From NCBI RefSeq assembly GCF_000009625.1, contig NC_002678.2:3752001-3816000 (forward strand): 64,000 bases of DNA, given 5' to 3'. Under the pieces are notes generated by a model. The model was not told the origin of the DNA. It ran no database searches and saw nothing but the letters and a program-made list of their open reading frames with translations. Source of the stretch: Mesorhizobium japonicum MAFF 303099. Lineage in GTDB: Bacteria; Pseudomonadota; Alphaproteobacteria; Rhizobiales; Rhizobiaceae. The position numbers and the translations under genes are program-made. This document shows positions 17,204-28,100 of the stretch, one piece after another (the stretch's first letter is position 1; each line of letters starts with the position of its first letter).

Positions 17204-17917
17204 CTATGCAGAGCGCATTTCGTCGAGGATCGCCTGCGCCGCCGCGCGGCGGTCGCTTGCCGCGACGATCGGGCGGGCCACCACAAGATGGCTGGCGCCG
17301 TTGCGGATCGCTTGCGCCGGCGTCACCACGCGTTTCTGGTCGCCATGGTCGCTGCCGGCCGGCCGGATGCCGGGTGTCACCACCGCCATGTCGGGGCCAA
17401 CGATGCGGCGCACCGCTTCTGCCTCCGCCGCCGAGCAGACGATGCCGCCCATGCCGGCATGCAGCGCTTGTTCAGAGCGCCGCAGCACCAGCGTGTGCGG
17501 GTCATATTCATAGCCGACATCGATCATGTCCTGCTCGTCCATCGAGGTCAGCACGCTGACGGCGAGCAGGCAAAGGTCACTGCCCCTGGCCGCTTCCACC
17601 GCCGCGCGCATCGCCTTGGGATAGGCGTGGATGGTCAGCATGGTCATGCCCATCTTGACGATGTTCTCGACGCCCTTGGCCACCGTGTGGTCGATGTCGA
17701 GCAGCTTCATGTCGAGGAAGATCTTTGTCCCGCCGCTGGCCAGTTCCCTGGCAAAGTCGAGCCCGCCGGCGAAAGCCAGCTGATAGCCGATCTTGTAGAA
17801 GGAGACGACGCCGTCGAGTTCGCGCACCGCCTGCTCGGCTTCCCGCACGGTCGGTAGGTCGAGGCCGACGATCAGTCTTTCCTGGATGGACTGGGCCTGG
17901 ATGGATTTGGCCTGCAT
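17204..17917 (-). CDS. pyrF: orotidine 5'-phosphate decarboxylase
   Basis: 237 residues from ATG 17917; a GTG at 17932 overlapping the upstream stop (GTGA) is an alternative start. PyrF decarboxylates OMP to UMP, the last step of pyrimidine synthesis. Visible: [22 protein letters not shown], the catalytic [12 protein letters not shown] (D-x-K-x-x-D), [21 protein letters not shown] and the phosphate-binding HLVVARPI. It overlaps or abuts the FMN-reductase gene upstream and is followed by the DUF1330 gene, forming a three-gene unit. Confidence 0.95.
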
Positions 17918-17928
17918 GGTCGCGGCGG

Positions 17929-18525
17929 TCACGCCTCGATCCGGGTCGACAGCATGCGCGAGGTTTCGATCAGCGTGCGGCATAAATGCTCCATCGATTT
18001 GTATAGTCTTTCGTCACGGAAATTGCCGCCTTCGTCGAAGGCGGCGCCGCCGTCCGGCACCGAACATTCCGGTGTCACCACCTCCATCTGGCAGCGTACC
18101 AGCACGGCGCGCAGATGGTTGATGCAGCGTATGCCGGCAAAATGGCCGTTGGAGGACGAGCACAGCCCGGCGACCTTGCCGGCAAGCGGCCTGACCGATC
18201 GGCCGCCATCCCGGCGCACCCGGCTCACCCAGTCGATCGTGTTCTTGAGCAGCGGCGGGATCGAGCCGTTATATTCGGGCGTGGCGATCAGCAGGCCGTC
18301 ATGGGTTGAAATCAGACGGCCGAGTTTGACGGCGTTTTCCGGGACACCCTTTTCCTTCTCGAGATCCTCGTCGAGGATCGGCAAGGGATAGTCGGCGAGC
18401 GAAATGCGGGTCACCTCGGCGCCTTGCACCGCAAGTTCCTTCTGCGCCACATCGGCGGTCCTGCCGCTATAGGCGCCGCTGCGCACCGAGCCGGCAAAGA
18501 CGAGGATTTTCGGGATCACTGCCAT
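17929..18525 (-). CDS. NAD(P)H-dependent FMN reductase
   Basis: 198 residues of the flavodoxin-like NADPH-dependent FMN reductase family (ChrR/azoreductase type). Visible: [16 protein letters not shown] (FMN phosphate loop) at the N-terminus, [25 protein letters not shown] (FMN ring-binding and signature region) around residues 79-103, and [14 protein letters not shown]. It supplies reduced flavin or reduces quinones, chromate or azo compounds; the physiological substrate is unknown. It is the first gene of the unit leading into pyrF, whose start overlaps its end. Confidence 0.88.
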
Positions 18526-18591
18526 TGGCCACCCTTGTTCCCGGACAGGTACAGCCAGAGGCGGCTCAAATCAACGGCTGGGTCGGTGAAT

Positions 18592-18672
18592 AGGGGAGTA
18601 AGGCAGTAGGGTAGGGGGCACAGTCTGGAAATTGAATCGTCATTTCCTACTCCCTTACTGCCCTACTCCCCT
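18592..18672. repeat. inverted repeat, purine-rich AGTAGGG/CCCTACT arms
   Basis: The left arm (18592-18618, beginning AGGGGAGTAAGGCAGTAGGG) and right arm (18646-18672, CCTACTCCCTTACTGCCCTA...) are reverse complements with one small gap, around an AT-rich loop of about 27 bases. It lies downstream of pmtA and upstream of the FMN reductase gene, both on the minus strand, so it could end the pmtA message. The arms are internally repetitive (AGTAGGG/AGTAAGG), which looks like a dispersed intergenic repeat. Confidence 0.6.
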
Positions 18673-18677
18673 CTCAC

Positions 18678-19283
18678 TTAATGCGGTTCGCGGCGGTAGA
18701 TCCAAAGCTGCGTCGGCGGGATGTTGCGGAAGATGAAATCGAAATGCTTGACCGTATAGTCGCCGCGGCCGGCCGGAATCGGCGACATCGGGCCATAGGT
18801 CAGTTGCACGATCGGACGGCCCGCCGGGATGCGGTCGAGCAGGCTCTCTATATACGCGATGCGCTGGGCGACCGGGAAATTGAGAAGCGGCACGCCGGAC
18901 ACGACGGAATCGAAAATCATCCCGCTCCTCTCGCCAAGCGTGGCGTTGAGGTTGAAGGCGTCGCCCTCGATGACGTTGACGCCGGGATAGAGCTGGCGCA
19001 GATGGCGCACGAAATCCGTGGAATATTCGACGGCATAGAGGTTTTCGGGCCGTACGCCCTGGGCGAGGATGGCGCGGGTGATGACGCCGGTGCCCGGACC
19101 GACCTCAAGCACCGGCAGGCCGGACTTGGGATTGACGATCGAGGCCATCTTGCGCGCGGTGATCGAACTGGTCGGAACGATCGAACCGACCGTCTTCGGC
19201 TTGTCGATCCAGCCCTTGAAGAATTTGAGTTCGTCGTCGAACTTCTCGGCAAGCGCCTTCCGCAGTCCGTGACCACGTGTCAT
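18678..19283 (-). CDS. pmtA: phospholipid N-methyltransferase (PmtA type)
   Basis: 201 residues from ATG 19283, supported by AGGAG eight bases upstream. The rhizobial PmtA methylates phosphatidylethanolamine three times with SAM to phosphatidylcholine at the membrane. Visible: FFKGWIDKPKTVGSIVPTSS (conserved in this family), the SAM motif VLEVGPGTGVIT near residue 60, AVEYSTDF, VIEGDAF and SGVPLLNFP. The C-terminus FRNIPPTQLWIYRR is typical. Phosphatidylcholine production is common in rhizobia and Agrobacterium. It follows dnaJ on the same strand after 150 bases. Confidence 0.88.
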   Translation of the reverse strand: MTRGHGLRKALAEKFDDELKFFKGWIDKPKTVGSIVPTSSITARKMASIVNPKSGLPVLEVGPGTGVITRAILAQGVRPENLYAVEYSTDFVRHLRQLYPGVNVIEGDAFNLNATLGERSGMIFDSVVSGVPLLNFPVAQRIAYIESLLDRIPAGRPIVQLTYGPMSPIPAGRGDYTVKHFDFIFRNIPPTQLWIYRREPH

Positions 19284-19433
19284 GCAAGCTCTCCTCAAGG
19301 CTCCCCGCAAAGCTACTTAACACCTGGTTGACGCAAGGCAAGGCGTTGCGAGACGCATGTCGTGGATAAGATAGATTTCGTCGCGTCTCAAGACCCGGCG
19401 CGTTTCATGCATTCCCGCGCCGTTCTTGCACGA

Positions 19434-20564
19434 TCAACGCTCGCCGAAAGACTCGAAAAAATCCTTCATGCGGGCGAAAAACCCGCTCGATTGGGGCGAA
19501 TTGTCCTGCGAGGAGAGCTGTTCGAACTCCTCCAGCAACTCGCGCTGGCGGCGCGACAGGTTCTGCGGCGTCTCGACAGCGGTCTGGATATAGAGGTCGC
19601 CGACATTGGGCTGGCGCAGCACCGGCATGCCCTTGCCCTTGAGGCGGAACTGGCGGCCGTTCTGCGTGCCTTCGGGCACTTTCACCTTGGTCTGGGTGCC
19701 GTCCAGCGTCGTCACCTCGAAGGAACCGCCAAGGGCCGCCGTCGTCATCGAGATCGGCACCTTGCAATAGAGGTCGGCACCATCGCGCTGGAAGAATTCA
19801 TGCGGCTTCACCGCCAGGAAAATATAGAGGTCGCCCGAAGGCCCGCCGCGCAGGCCGGCCTCGCCCTCATTGGCAAGGCGGATGCGGGTGCCGTCCTCGA
19901 TGCCGGCCGGAATGTTGACCGACAGCGAGCGTTCCTCGGTGACGCGGCCCTGGCCGGCGCATTTCGGGCATGGATCCTTGATCGTCTGGCCGCGGCCCTG
20001 GCATTGCGGGCAGGTGCGCTCGATCGAGAAGAAGCCTTGCGTCGCCCGCACCTTGCCGTGGCCGTGGCACATCGAGCATGTCACCGGCTGGGTGCCGGGT
20101 TTGGCGCCGCTGCCGGAGCATTCGGTGCACGATATCGAGGCCGGAACGCGGATTTGCGCGGTCTTGCCGGCAAAGGCCTCTTCCAGCGAGATTTCCATGT
20201 TGTAGCGCAGGTCGGCGCCGCGCTCGCGGCCGCCTGACGAGCGGCGCTGGCGCCCGCCCATCATGTCGCCGAAAATATCCTCGAAGATGTCGGCGAAGCC
20301 GCCGGCACCAAAGCCTTGCGCGCCGCCATTCATGCCGCCCTGTTCGAAGGCGGCGTGGCCGAAACGGTCGTAGGCCGCGCGCTTTTGCGGGTCCTTCAGC
20401 GTCTCGTAGGCTTCGTTGATTTCCTTGAACTTGTGCTCGCAGGAATGATCGCCGGGATTGCGGTCAGGATGGAACTGCATGGCGAGCTTGCGGAAAGCGC
20501 TCTTGAGCTCCTTCTCGTCGGCGCCCTTTTGCACGCCCAGCGTTTCGTAGAAATCAGCTTTCAT
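19434..20564 (-). CDS. dnaJ: chaperone DnaJ
   Basis: 376 residues, full-length type I Hsp40. J domain (1-70) with HPD in [11 protein letters not shown], Gly/Phe-rich linker (about 75-110), a zinc-binding domain with four repeats [24 protein letters not shown] and CPKCAGQG (about 145-210), then substrate-binding domains. It stimulates DnaK ATPase and delivers unfolded clients. It lies downstream of dnaK on the same strand, but an intrinsic terminator at 20738-20762 stands between them, so dnaJ may have its own promoter in the 220-base gap. Confidence 0.97.
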   Translation of the reverse strand: MKADFYETLGVQKGADEKELKSAFRKLAMQFHPDRNPGDHSCEHKFKEINEAYETLKDPQKRAAYDRFGHAAFEQGGMNGGAQGFGAGGFADIFEDIFGDMMGGRQRRSSGGRERGADLRYNMEISLEEAFAGKTAQIRVPASISCTECSGSGAKPGTQPVTCSMCHGHGKVRATQGFFSIERTCPQCQGRGQTIKDPCPKCAGQGRVTEERSLSVNIPAGIEDGTRIRLANEGEAGLRGGPSGDLYIFLAVKPHEFFQRDGADLYCKVPISMTTAALGGSFEVTTLDGTQTKVKVPEGTQNGRQFRLKGKGMPVLRQPNVGDLYIQTAVETPQNLSRRQRELLEEFEQLSSQDNSPQSSGFFARMKDFFESFGER

Positions 20565-20737
20565 TTTTTCCCGCTGTCCGGATGCTCAACGTCTTGATGC
20601 ATTGTTGCGTCGTTTGCCGGCACGTCGCCTCGATTTAGGAGCGGTGCTGCCCCGATGCTAGGGCCGGCGCGAACTTGTCCGTGGTTTTCAGTGATTTTTT
20701 CGGCAGGACCCGCACTTTTCTCAGCGAGGGTTGCAAA

Positions 20738-20762
20738 AAAGCCCGGCTTTACGCCGGGCTTT
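20738..20762 (-). terminator. intrinsic terminator of dnaK
   Basis: On the minus strand a perfect 10-bp stem AAAGCCCGGC/GCCGGGCTTT with a 5-base loop is followed by further T residues (six T in all). It begins 25 bases after the dnaK stop and separates dnaK from dnaJ transcriptionally, at least in part. Confidence 0.85.
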
Positions 20763-20787
20763 CCGCTTTATCTTGCCGTCAGGCGGC

Positions 20788-22704
<1,917 letters not shown>

Positions 22705-22823
22705 TTTTCTAGTCTCTCCGCTAAGCAGGCTTTCAGGACCCGTGAAGGCGTTCCGACGAAAGCCCCTGTTCACAAGAAATCCCGTCCGGCCACCGATGTT
22801 CCGGCGCCGCACGGCTTGGCGCG

Positions 22824-22853
22824 TATATAAGAACAGCCGGCATCGGGCGCAAG
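22824..22853 (-). promoter_or_regulatory. candidate RpoH (sigma-32) promoter of dnaK
   Basis: On the minus strand CTTGCG (22853-22848) and CTTATATA (22831-22824) are separated by 16 bases, close to the alphaproteobacterial heat-shock pattern (CTTG, 16-18 bases, AT-rich CxTATAT). It lies 120 bases before the dnaK ATG. Position and resemblance support it; no start site is known. Confidence 0.5.
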
Positions 22854-22856
22854 CAT

Positions 22857-23192
22857 TCTGCGCAAGGCTTCCGTGAACCTTTCCACCTCAGCCGGCGACT
22901 GAGGTCCAGGTGCCGCATGGTGCGGCCCGGAAAGGAAGCCCCCATGACCAGCAACCCAGAGGCTCTGAGGTCTCCGGGAACAACAGGAGCTCGGCGCGAC
23001 CACCGCCTTCGGGACGGGGTCGATGCGCTGGGCTTCCCGCTGATTCCGTTGACCCTGCGTAAGAGCAGGCGTATCGTGACAATGAGGAAAGCAGACAATT
23101 CGAGCAGGGAAGAACGAGCCGGACCGCCGCGCCTTGCCCTGGTTTGCGCGGCACAGCCGGAGGCTCCTCCCGTAGACTTCGGGGGGAGTTCC
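22857..23192. other. 336-base divergent intergenic region upstream of the secreted-protein operon
   Basis: It holds two small hairpins (CCTCA/TGAGG at 22886-22904 and GCCGCA/TGCGGC at 22912-22926) and the start region of the operon, ending in a GGGGGGAG ribosome-binding site. An open frame continues upstream of the ATG at 23193 but shows no protein-like features before the signal peptide, so I take this stretch as leader. No confident promoter is named. Confidence 0.4.
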
Positions 23193-25154
23193 ATGTCTTG
23201 CGATCGCGGCCCGTTCGTGTCTTCTCACACCAGCCGTTTGCACCGCCTGATCAAGGCAACCGGCGGATTTCTTGCGATTGCCCTGACCGCCGGCCTTTGG
23301 CTTGGCGGCATCGCCAAGGCGCAGGATACCCAGATCATCTACCCCGGCTCGATGGCGGTCACCGGATTTTCCGGCACCGTCATTCCGAACTTCGACGAAG
23401 GCCTGCCGCCCGGCGTCGATCCGGTCGACGAAACCTTCATCGACACCACGCGCGCCACCTTGCGCGTTTTCGACGTATCGCATCTGGGCGGGCCGGCCTC
23501 GGGCCAGCTCGTCTTCACGCCGCCGCCTTTCGAGGTCACGGCCGGCCAGGTCGGCCAGGTTTTCGGCCTCACCTATGACGATGGCGTGCGCGACGGTGTT
23601 CCGTCGGGCGTTCCCAATCTTTATGCCGCAGCAACCTCGCTGCACGGCATCCGCATCGTCACGCCTGACGCCGACAGTGACGGCAGGCCGGAACGGCAGC
23701 GCCGCGGCACCGCGGGCGCCACCTTCATGGAAGGCCAGTTCGGCGCCCAAAACGGCGGCGGACCCGGCACCATCTGGAAGATCGACGGCATCACCGGCCA
23801 GGTCGCCAAATTCGCCGACATCGACACCAACAGCGGCCCCGGCATCGGCAACCTCACCTTCGATCCCAACCACCGCCAGTTCTTCGCCTCGGATCTCGAC
23901 ACCGGCCTGATCCATCGCATCGACGCCAACGGCAGGCTGATCGACACGTTCGATCATGGCGTCGCCGGGCGCCCGGCGCATGGTTTGGCTCCCGTCGCCG
24001 ACGATGGCGCGGTGATGGACATTCAAGGTGCCGCCTTCGACACGGAAGACCCCGAGACCTGGGGCTACACCCAGGACGAGCGCCGCGTCTGGGCCGTCTC
24101 CTATCATGGCGGCCGGCTGTACTATTCGGTCGGCGAAAAGTCGGAGATCTGGTCGGTGGGCATTGCCCGCGACGGCAGCTTTGCCGGCGACCCGCGCTGG
24201 GAGCTGACGGTCAAGGCCGACAAGGACTACGCCGTCACCGACATCGCCTTCGACAACGGCGGCTTCATGTATCTCGCCCAGCGCGGCCCGGTCGAAAACC
24301 GCTATGATTACAGCCAGTTCGCCGATTCCGGCAAGGGCGAGGTCATCCGCTACTGGCACGAGAATCCGGACGATCCGACAACGGAATCGGTCTGGGTGGA
24401 AGTGCCGCAGGAATATGCGGTCGGTTTCCCGCAGGGCAACCGGCAGTCGGCCGGCGGCCTCGACCTGCAATATGGCTATGACGCCGACGGCAATCTCGAC
24501 ACCTCGGTGTGCACGCAGACGCTGGTCAATACCGGCGACAAATTGCGCGACAATCCAACGCTGGCCGAGCAGCTCGCCGCCGGCGGGCCGCTCGCCGTGC
24601 ATGGCGTGCAGATCACGCCCAAGGATCTGGTCAAGCCGGCCAACGTGCCGCCCTTCGGTTCCTGGTTCGTCGATTTCGACGGCTATTTCGAGGATCCCGA
24701 AGTGGAAGGCCATGTCGGCGACGTCGCTGTCTGGCACCCTTGCGAGGGCCGCGCCGGCTATTATGAAGAAATCCCGGGCGGCTATCTGCCACCCTTCTAC
24801 CCGCCGGACTTCCCACCGCCCGGCAATCTGCCTCCCTGTCTCGATGTCGAGGACGTCCAGTACTACTGCACGCCTTCGGGCCTCGAGGCCGATCTTTATC
24901 TCCATGACCATGCCGGCTTCGGCGGCGATTCGATCAAGGCCCAGTCCAGGACGCCAGGCGTCGCGGTGACGTCACCCATGTCGCATGCGCCCGGCACGCC
25001 TTACACGATCAACATCACCGGCCACTATCCGGGCGACAGAGTGGATGTTGGACTTTGCTTCTACAGGAAGTCCGACAAGGACAAGGGTGGCTACTACCCT
25101 TGCTGCAAGATGACCTTGCCGCTCCGCACCCCAGCCGTCAGCTGCGAACGTTGA
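23193..25154 (+). CDS. large secreted protein, beta-propeller-like, with Cys-rich C-terminal module
   Basis: 653 residues from ATG 23193, chosen for the strong GGGGGGAG and because the signal peptide starts just after. Signal: basic N-region, hydrophobic GFLAIALTAGLWLGG, cleavage after AKA near residue 48. The next ~480 residues carry repeated segments of the type IWKIDGITGQVAKFADI, ASDLDTGLIHRIDANGRLIDTF and YYSVGEKSEIWSVGIARDGSF, spaced like propeller blades. A proline-rich linker (PPFYPPDFPPPGNLPPC) leads to a ~100-residue module with Cys pairs and a CC dipeptide, related to a module in the next protein. No enzyme motif is visible. It is co-transcribed with the gene 10 bases downstream. 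Function unknown. Confidence 0.8.
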   Translation: MSCDRGPFVSSHTSRLHRLIKATGGFLAIALTAGLWLGGIAKAQDTQIIYPGSMAVTGFSGTVIPNFDEGLPPGVDPVDETFIDTTRATLRVFDVSHLGGPASGQLVFTPPPFEVTAGQVGQVFGLTYDDGVRDGVPSGVPNLYAAATSLHGIRIVTPDADSDGRPERQRRGTAGATFMEGQFGAQNGGGPGTIWKIDGITGQVAKFADIDTNSGPGIGNLTFDPNHRQFFASDLDTGLIHRIDANGRLIDTFDHGVAGRPAHGLAPVADDGAVMDIQGAAFDTEDPETWGYTQDERRVWAVSYHGGRLYYSVGEKSEIWSVGIARDGSFAGDPRWELTVKADKDYAVTDIAFDNGGFMYLAQRGPVENRYDYSQFADSGKGEVIRYWHENPDDPTTESVWVEVPQEYAVGFPQGNRQSAGGLDLQYGYDADGNLDTSVCTQTLVNTGDKLRDNPTLAEQLAAGGPLAVHGVQITPKDLVKPANVPPFGSWFVDFDGYFEDPEVEGHVGDVAVWHPCEGRAGYYEEIPGGYLPPFYPPDFPPPGNLPPCLDVEDVQYYCTPSGLEADLYLHDHAGFGGDSIKAQSRTPGVAVTSPMSHAPGTPYTINITGHYPGDRVDVGLCFYRKSDKDKGGYYPCCKMTLPLRTPAVSCER

Positions 25155-25164
25155 GGAGGGGAAG

Positions 25165-28100
25165 ATGAACAATCTCGCACTCTCCCCGCTCGCGCAAAAC
25201 AACACAACCGTCATGGAGACGATCATGAAACCCCTGTCATACGCCAGGCGCGGCGCGCGCTGGGCGATGGCGGCCGGTATCGCGGTCGCCATGCTAACCC
25301 CTCTCGCGAGCCACGCGGAAGACGCCGCTCCGATCACCCCGGAACTGAGGCTCGACCTCGGCAATTCACGCGTCGTCAATCCGAGGCCGGAACGGGTCGT
25401 TCCCTTCTTCACCAAGACAGGCACCCAGAGAGGCTGCGACTATGTCGTCTACTCCCTGAGCTTCGGCCTGCGCGGTGATCCGCAGGGCTTTGCCGATCCG
25501 GGCCTGGCGGGCTTGCTGAAGAAACTCAAGATCGAGTTCAAGGACCAGCTCCCGCACGGCCTTGCCATCGTCAACGTCAACGTGTCCGGCGACGGCACGG
25601 ATGCCTCCGGCGGACCCCTGCCGGGCGCGACGATCAGCAATTCGGCAGGCCCCGACGACACGGCAACGGTGTCCGATTTCCGGCTCTCCGCCGCCGATCT
25701 CGACGGTGCGGGTGCCGCCAATGAACGCGTCATCAATTTCCAGATCACGGCCAAGATCGACCATGCGGCGTTTCCCGCGCCGACGATCATCGACAACCAG
25801 GGCCTGATCAAGGTGAGCAACGAAGCCGGCACCGGGACCATCATCCCGTCGCAGGATCCGAGCAAGCCCGATGATGGCGACTACAAGACCGGCGTGAAGA
25901 CCTCGATCAAGATCGATGTCACCAAGTGCAACCCGCCACCGCCACCTCCCGGCAAGGAATGCTTCAAGGTGGAACGCGGCACGGTCGATTGCGTGCCTGG
26001 CGGCGGCGCCTTCATCTACCACATGCCGGTCGGCCCGGAGATGGGCGGCAAGTGGGTGCAGGTGTCGACCACCACGCCCGGCATCACCATCATCCCCGAC
26101 ACCCAGCTGGTGCCTCCGGGCGGCGGTGTGCTCAACTGGAAGATCGTCGGCGCGTCGCCCGGCGACGTCATCCATCTCATCGTCACCGGCATCGAGACTT
26201 ATGCCGGGCCGAAGGAAGGCTGGGGCCTGTGCTGCACGCAGACCATCGACATCGTCATCCCGCGTGACCAGAGGTGCCCGCCCAAGGACAAGGAGCCGGA
26301 CCTCAAGGTCGAGAAACGCGCCGATGTCCCACGCTGCACCATGGCCGGCGGCTGCGACTTCACCATCAGGGTCACCAATGTCGGCACCGCGCCCTACAAC
26401 GGCAAGATCGTGCTCGACGAGGTGACGCTGCCGGCCGGCTCGACGCTGAGCTCAGGGCCCAATCCGCCCTGGGTCTGCGTGCCCGGCACCACCCCGATGA
26501 CATGCACCTATCCGGTGACCACGCTCAATCCGGGGGCCTTTGTCGACCTCAAGCTCGGCTTCAGGCCTGCCGGCGGCTGGCAAGGCAGTGCACTGCGCAA
26601 CTGCGCGACCTACAACTATGCCGCCAGCGGCAAGCCGTTGTTCGGCAGCCAGTCGAACGACCGTGGCTGCGCCTCGATCCCGATCTGCCGCCGTGGCGAT
26701 CGTGACCGCGACTGCCAGCCGCCGGTCGAGAAGAAGGTCGACCTGATCCTGAAGAAGCGGGCCCGTACCGAAATCTGCACGCCGGACGGCGTCTGCACTT
26801 TCGTGATCGACATCATCAACAACGGCACGTCGACCTATAACGGGCCGTTGACGGTGATCGACAACTATCCTGGCGGCGCACCGAGCTCCTCGACCTTCGG
26901 GCCGAGCCCGCCCTGGACATGCGGTCCGAACGGCCCCGGCCAGTTCCGCTGCGACAATGCCGGCATTTCGCTGCCGGCGGGCGCCTCGACGCCGATCTTC
27001 GTCAAGGCGGTCATGCCGGCCGGCTACCAGTCGGATACGGTCGAGAACTGCGCCGAGGTGAAGGCCATTCCCGGTGAGGTCGACCTCACCAACAACAAGG
27101 CCTGCGCCAAGGAACGCATCCGTCGGCCCAATGGCGGCAAGCCTGGCCTGCGCATCACCAAGGTGTGCAACGGCTCGCTGGCCGGCGCCGCGGTCGTTTC
27201 TTGCCGCATCACCGTCTCCAACGCCGGCACGGCAGCCCCCACCGGTCCGGTGCGGGTCAACGATGCCGCCACGCTGGTGTCGGGCGGCGCGCCCGTCCAG
27301 GTCCAGACCGTCACCCCTGACGGCGCGGAATGGGCGTGCGGACCGGTTCCGGCCAACACGCTGTCGTGCCAGATTCCCGGCGCCGTCATGACGCCCGGAA
27401 CCAGCAGGCACTTCGACGTCACGGTCTCGGCCAATGGCGAGTTCGAAAACTGCGCGCGCGGCTCCTATGGGCCGGCGCCGGGCGACGACATCGTCTATCC
27501 GATCGGCCAGGCCTGCGCCAAGGGCGGCGGCTCTTCGACCATCCGTGTCGAGAAGACCGGCGACCGCGAATGCCGGCTCGGCCAGCCCTGCTCGTTCGAC
27601 ATCACCATCACCAATGACGGGACGAGCCCCTTCTCCGGCCCGGTCCGCATCGGCGATGCGATCGGCGTGGAAGGTCTCGGCCGGCTGGATGGCGTTGCGA
27701 TCACTTCGATCGACCCGCCCTTCGGCTGCTCGCCGGAACCGGTAACCTTGCCTCTATCCTGCATCGCCAACCTGACGCTCGGCGCCGGCGAAAGCCAGTC
27801 GCATCACGTCACCGTGGTCATTCCCGACGACGGGCGTCTGGCCAACCTGCAGGGCAACGTCAACGGCCAGAACTGCGTTGGCGTCCTGTCTCCCGACACG
27901 CGGGTGCAGGACGGCGGCGACGTGCTGTCCAAGGATGCGGCCAATGTGCAGGGCGATCGCGGCAAGGCCTATGCGTGCCATCCCTTCATCATCACCCATG
28001 AGGTGAAGAAGGAATGCTCGCCGGGCTTCGTCATGAACGATGCCGGCCGCTGCGTCTGCCCGGAAGGCACCACCTTCCGCAACGGCCAGTGCACCGGCGG

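Noticed and set aside
22770..24911. Open frame of 713 codons on the minus strand opposite the first secreted protein
   Set aside because: Antisense to a gene with a signal peptide and ribosome-binding site; no features of its own.
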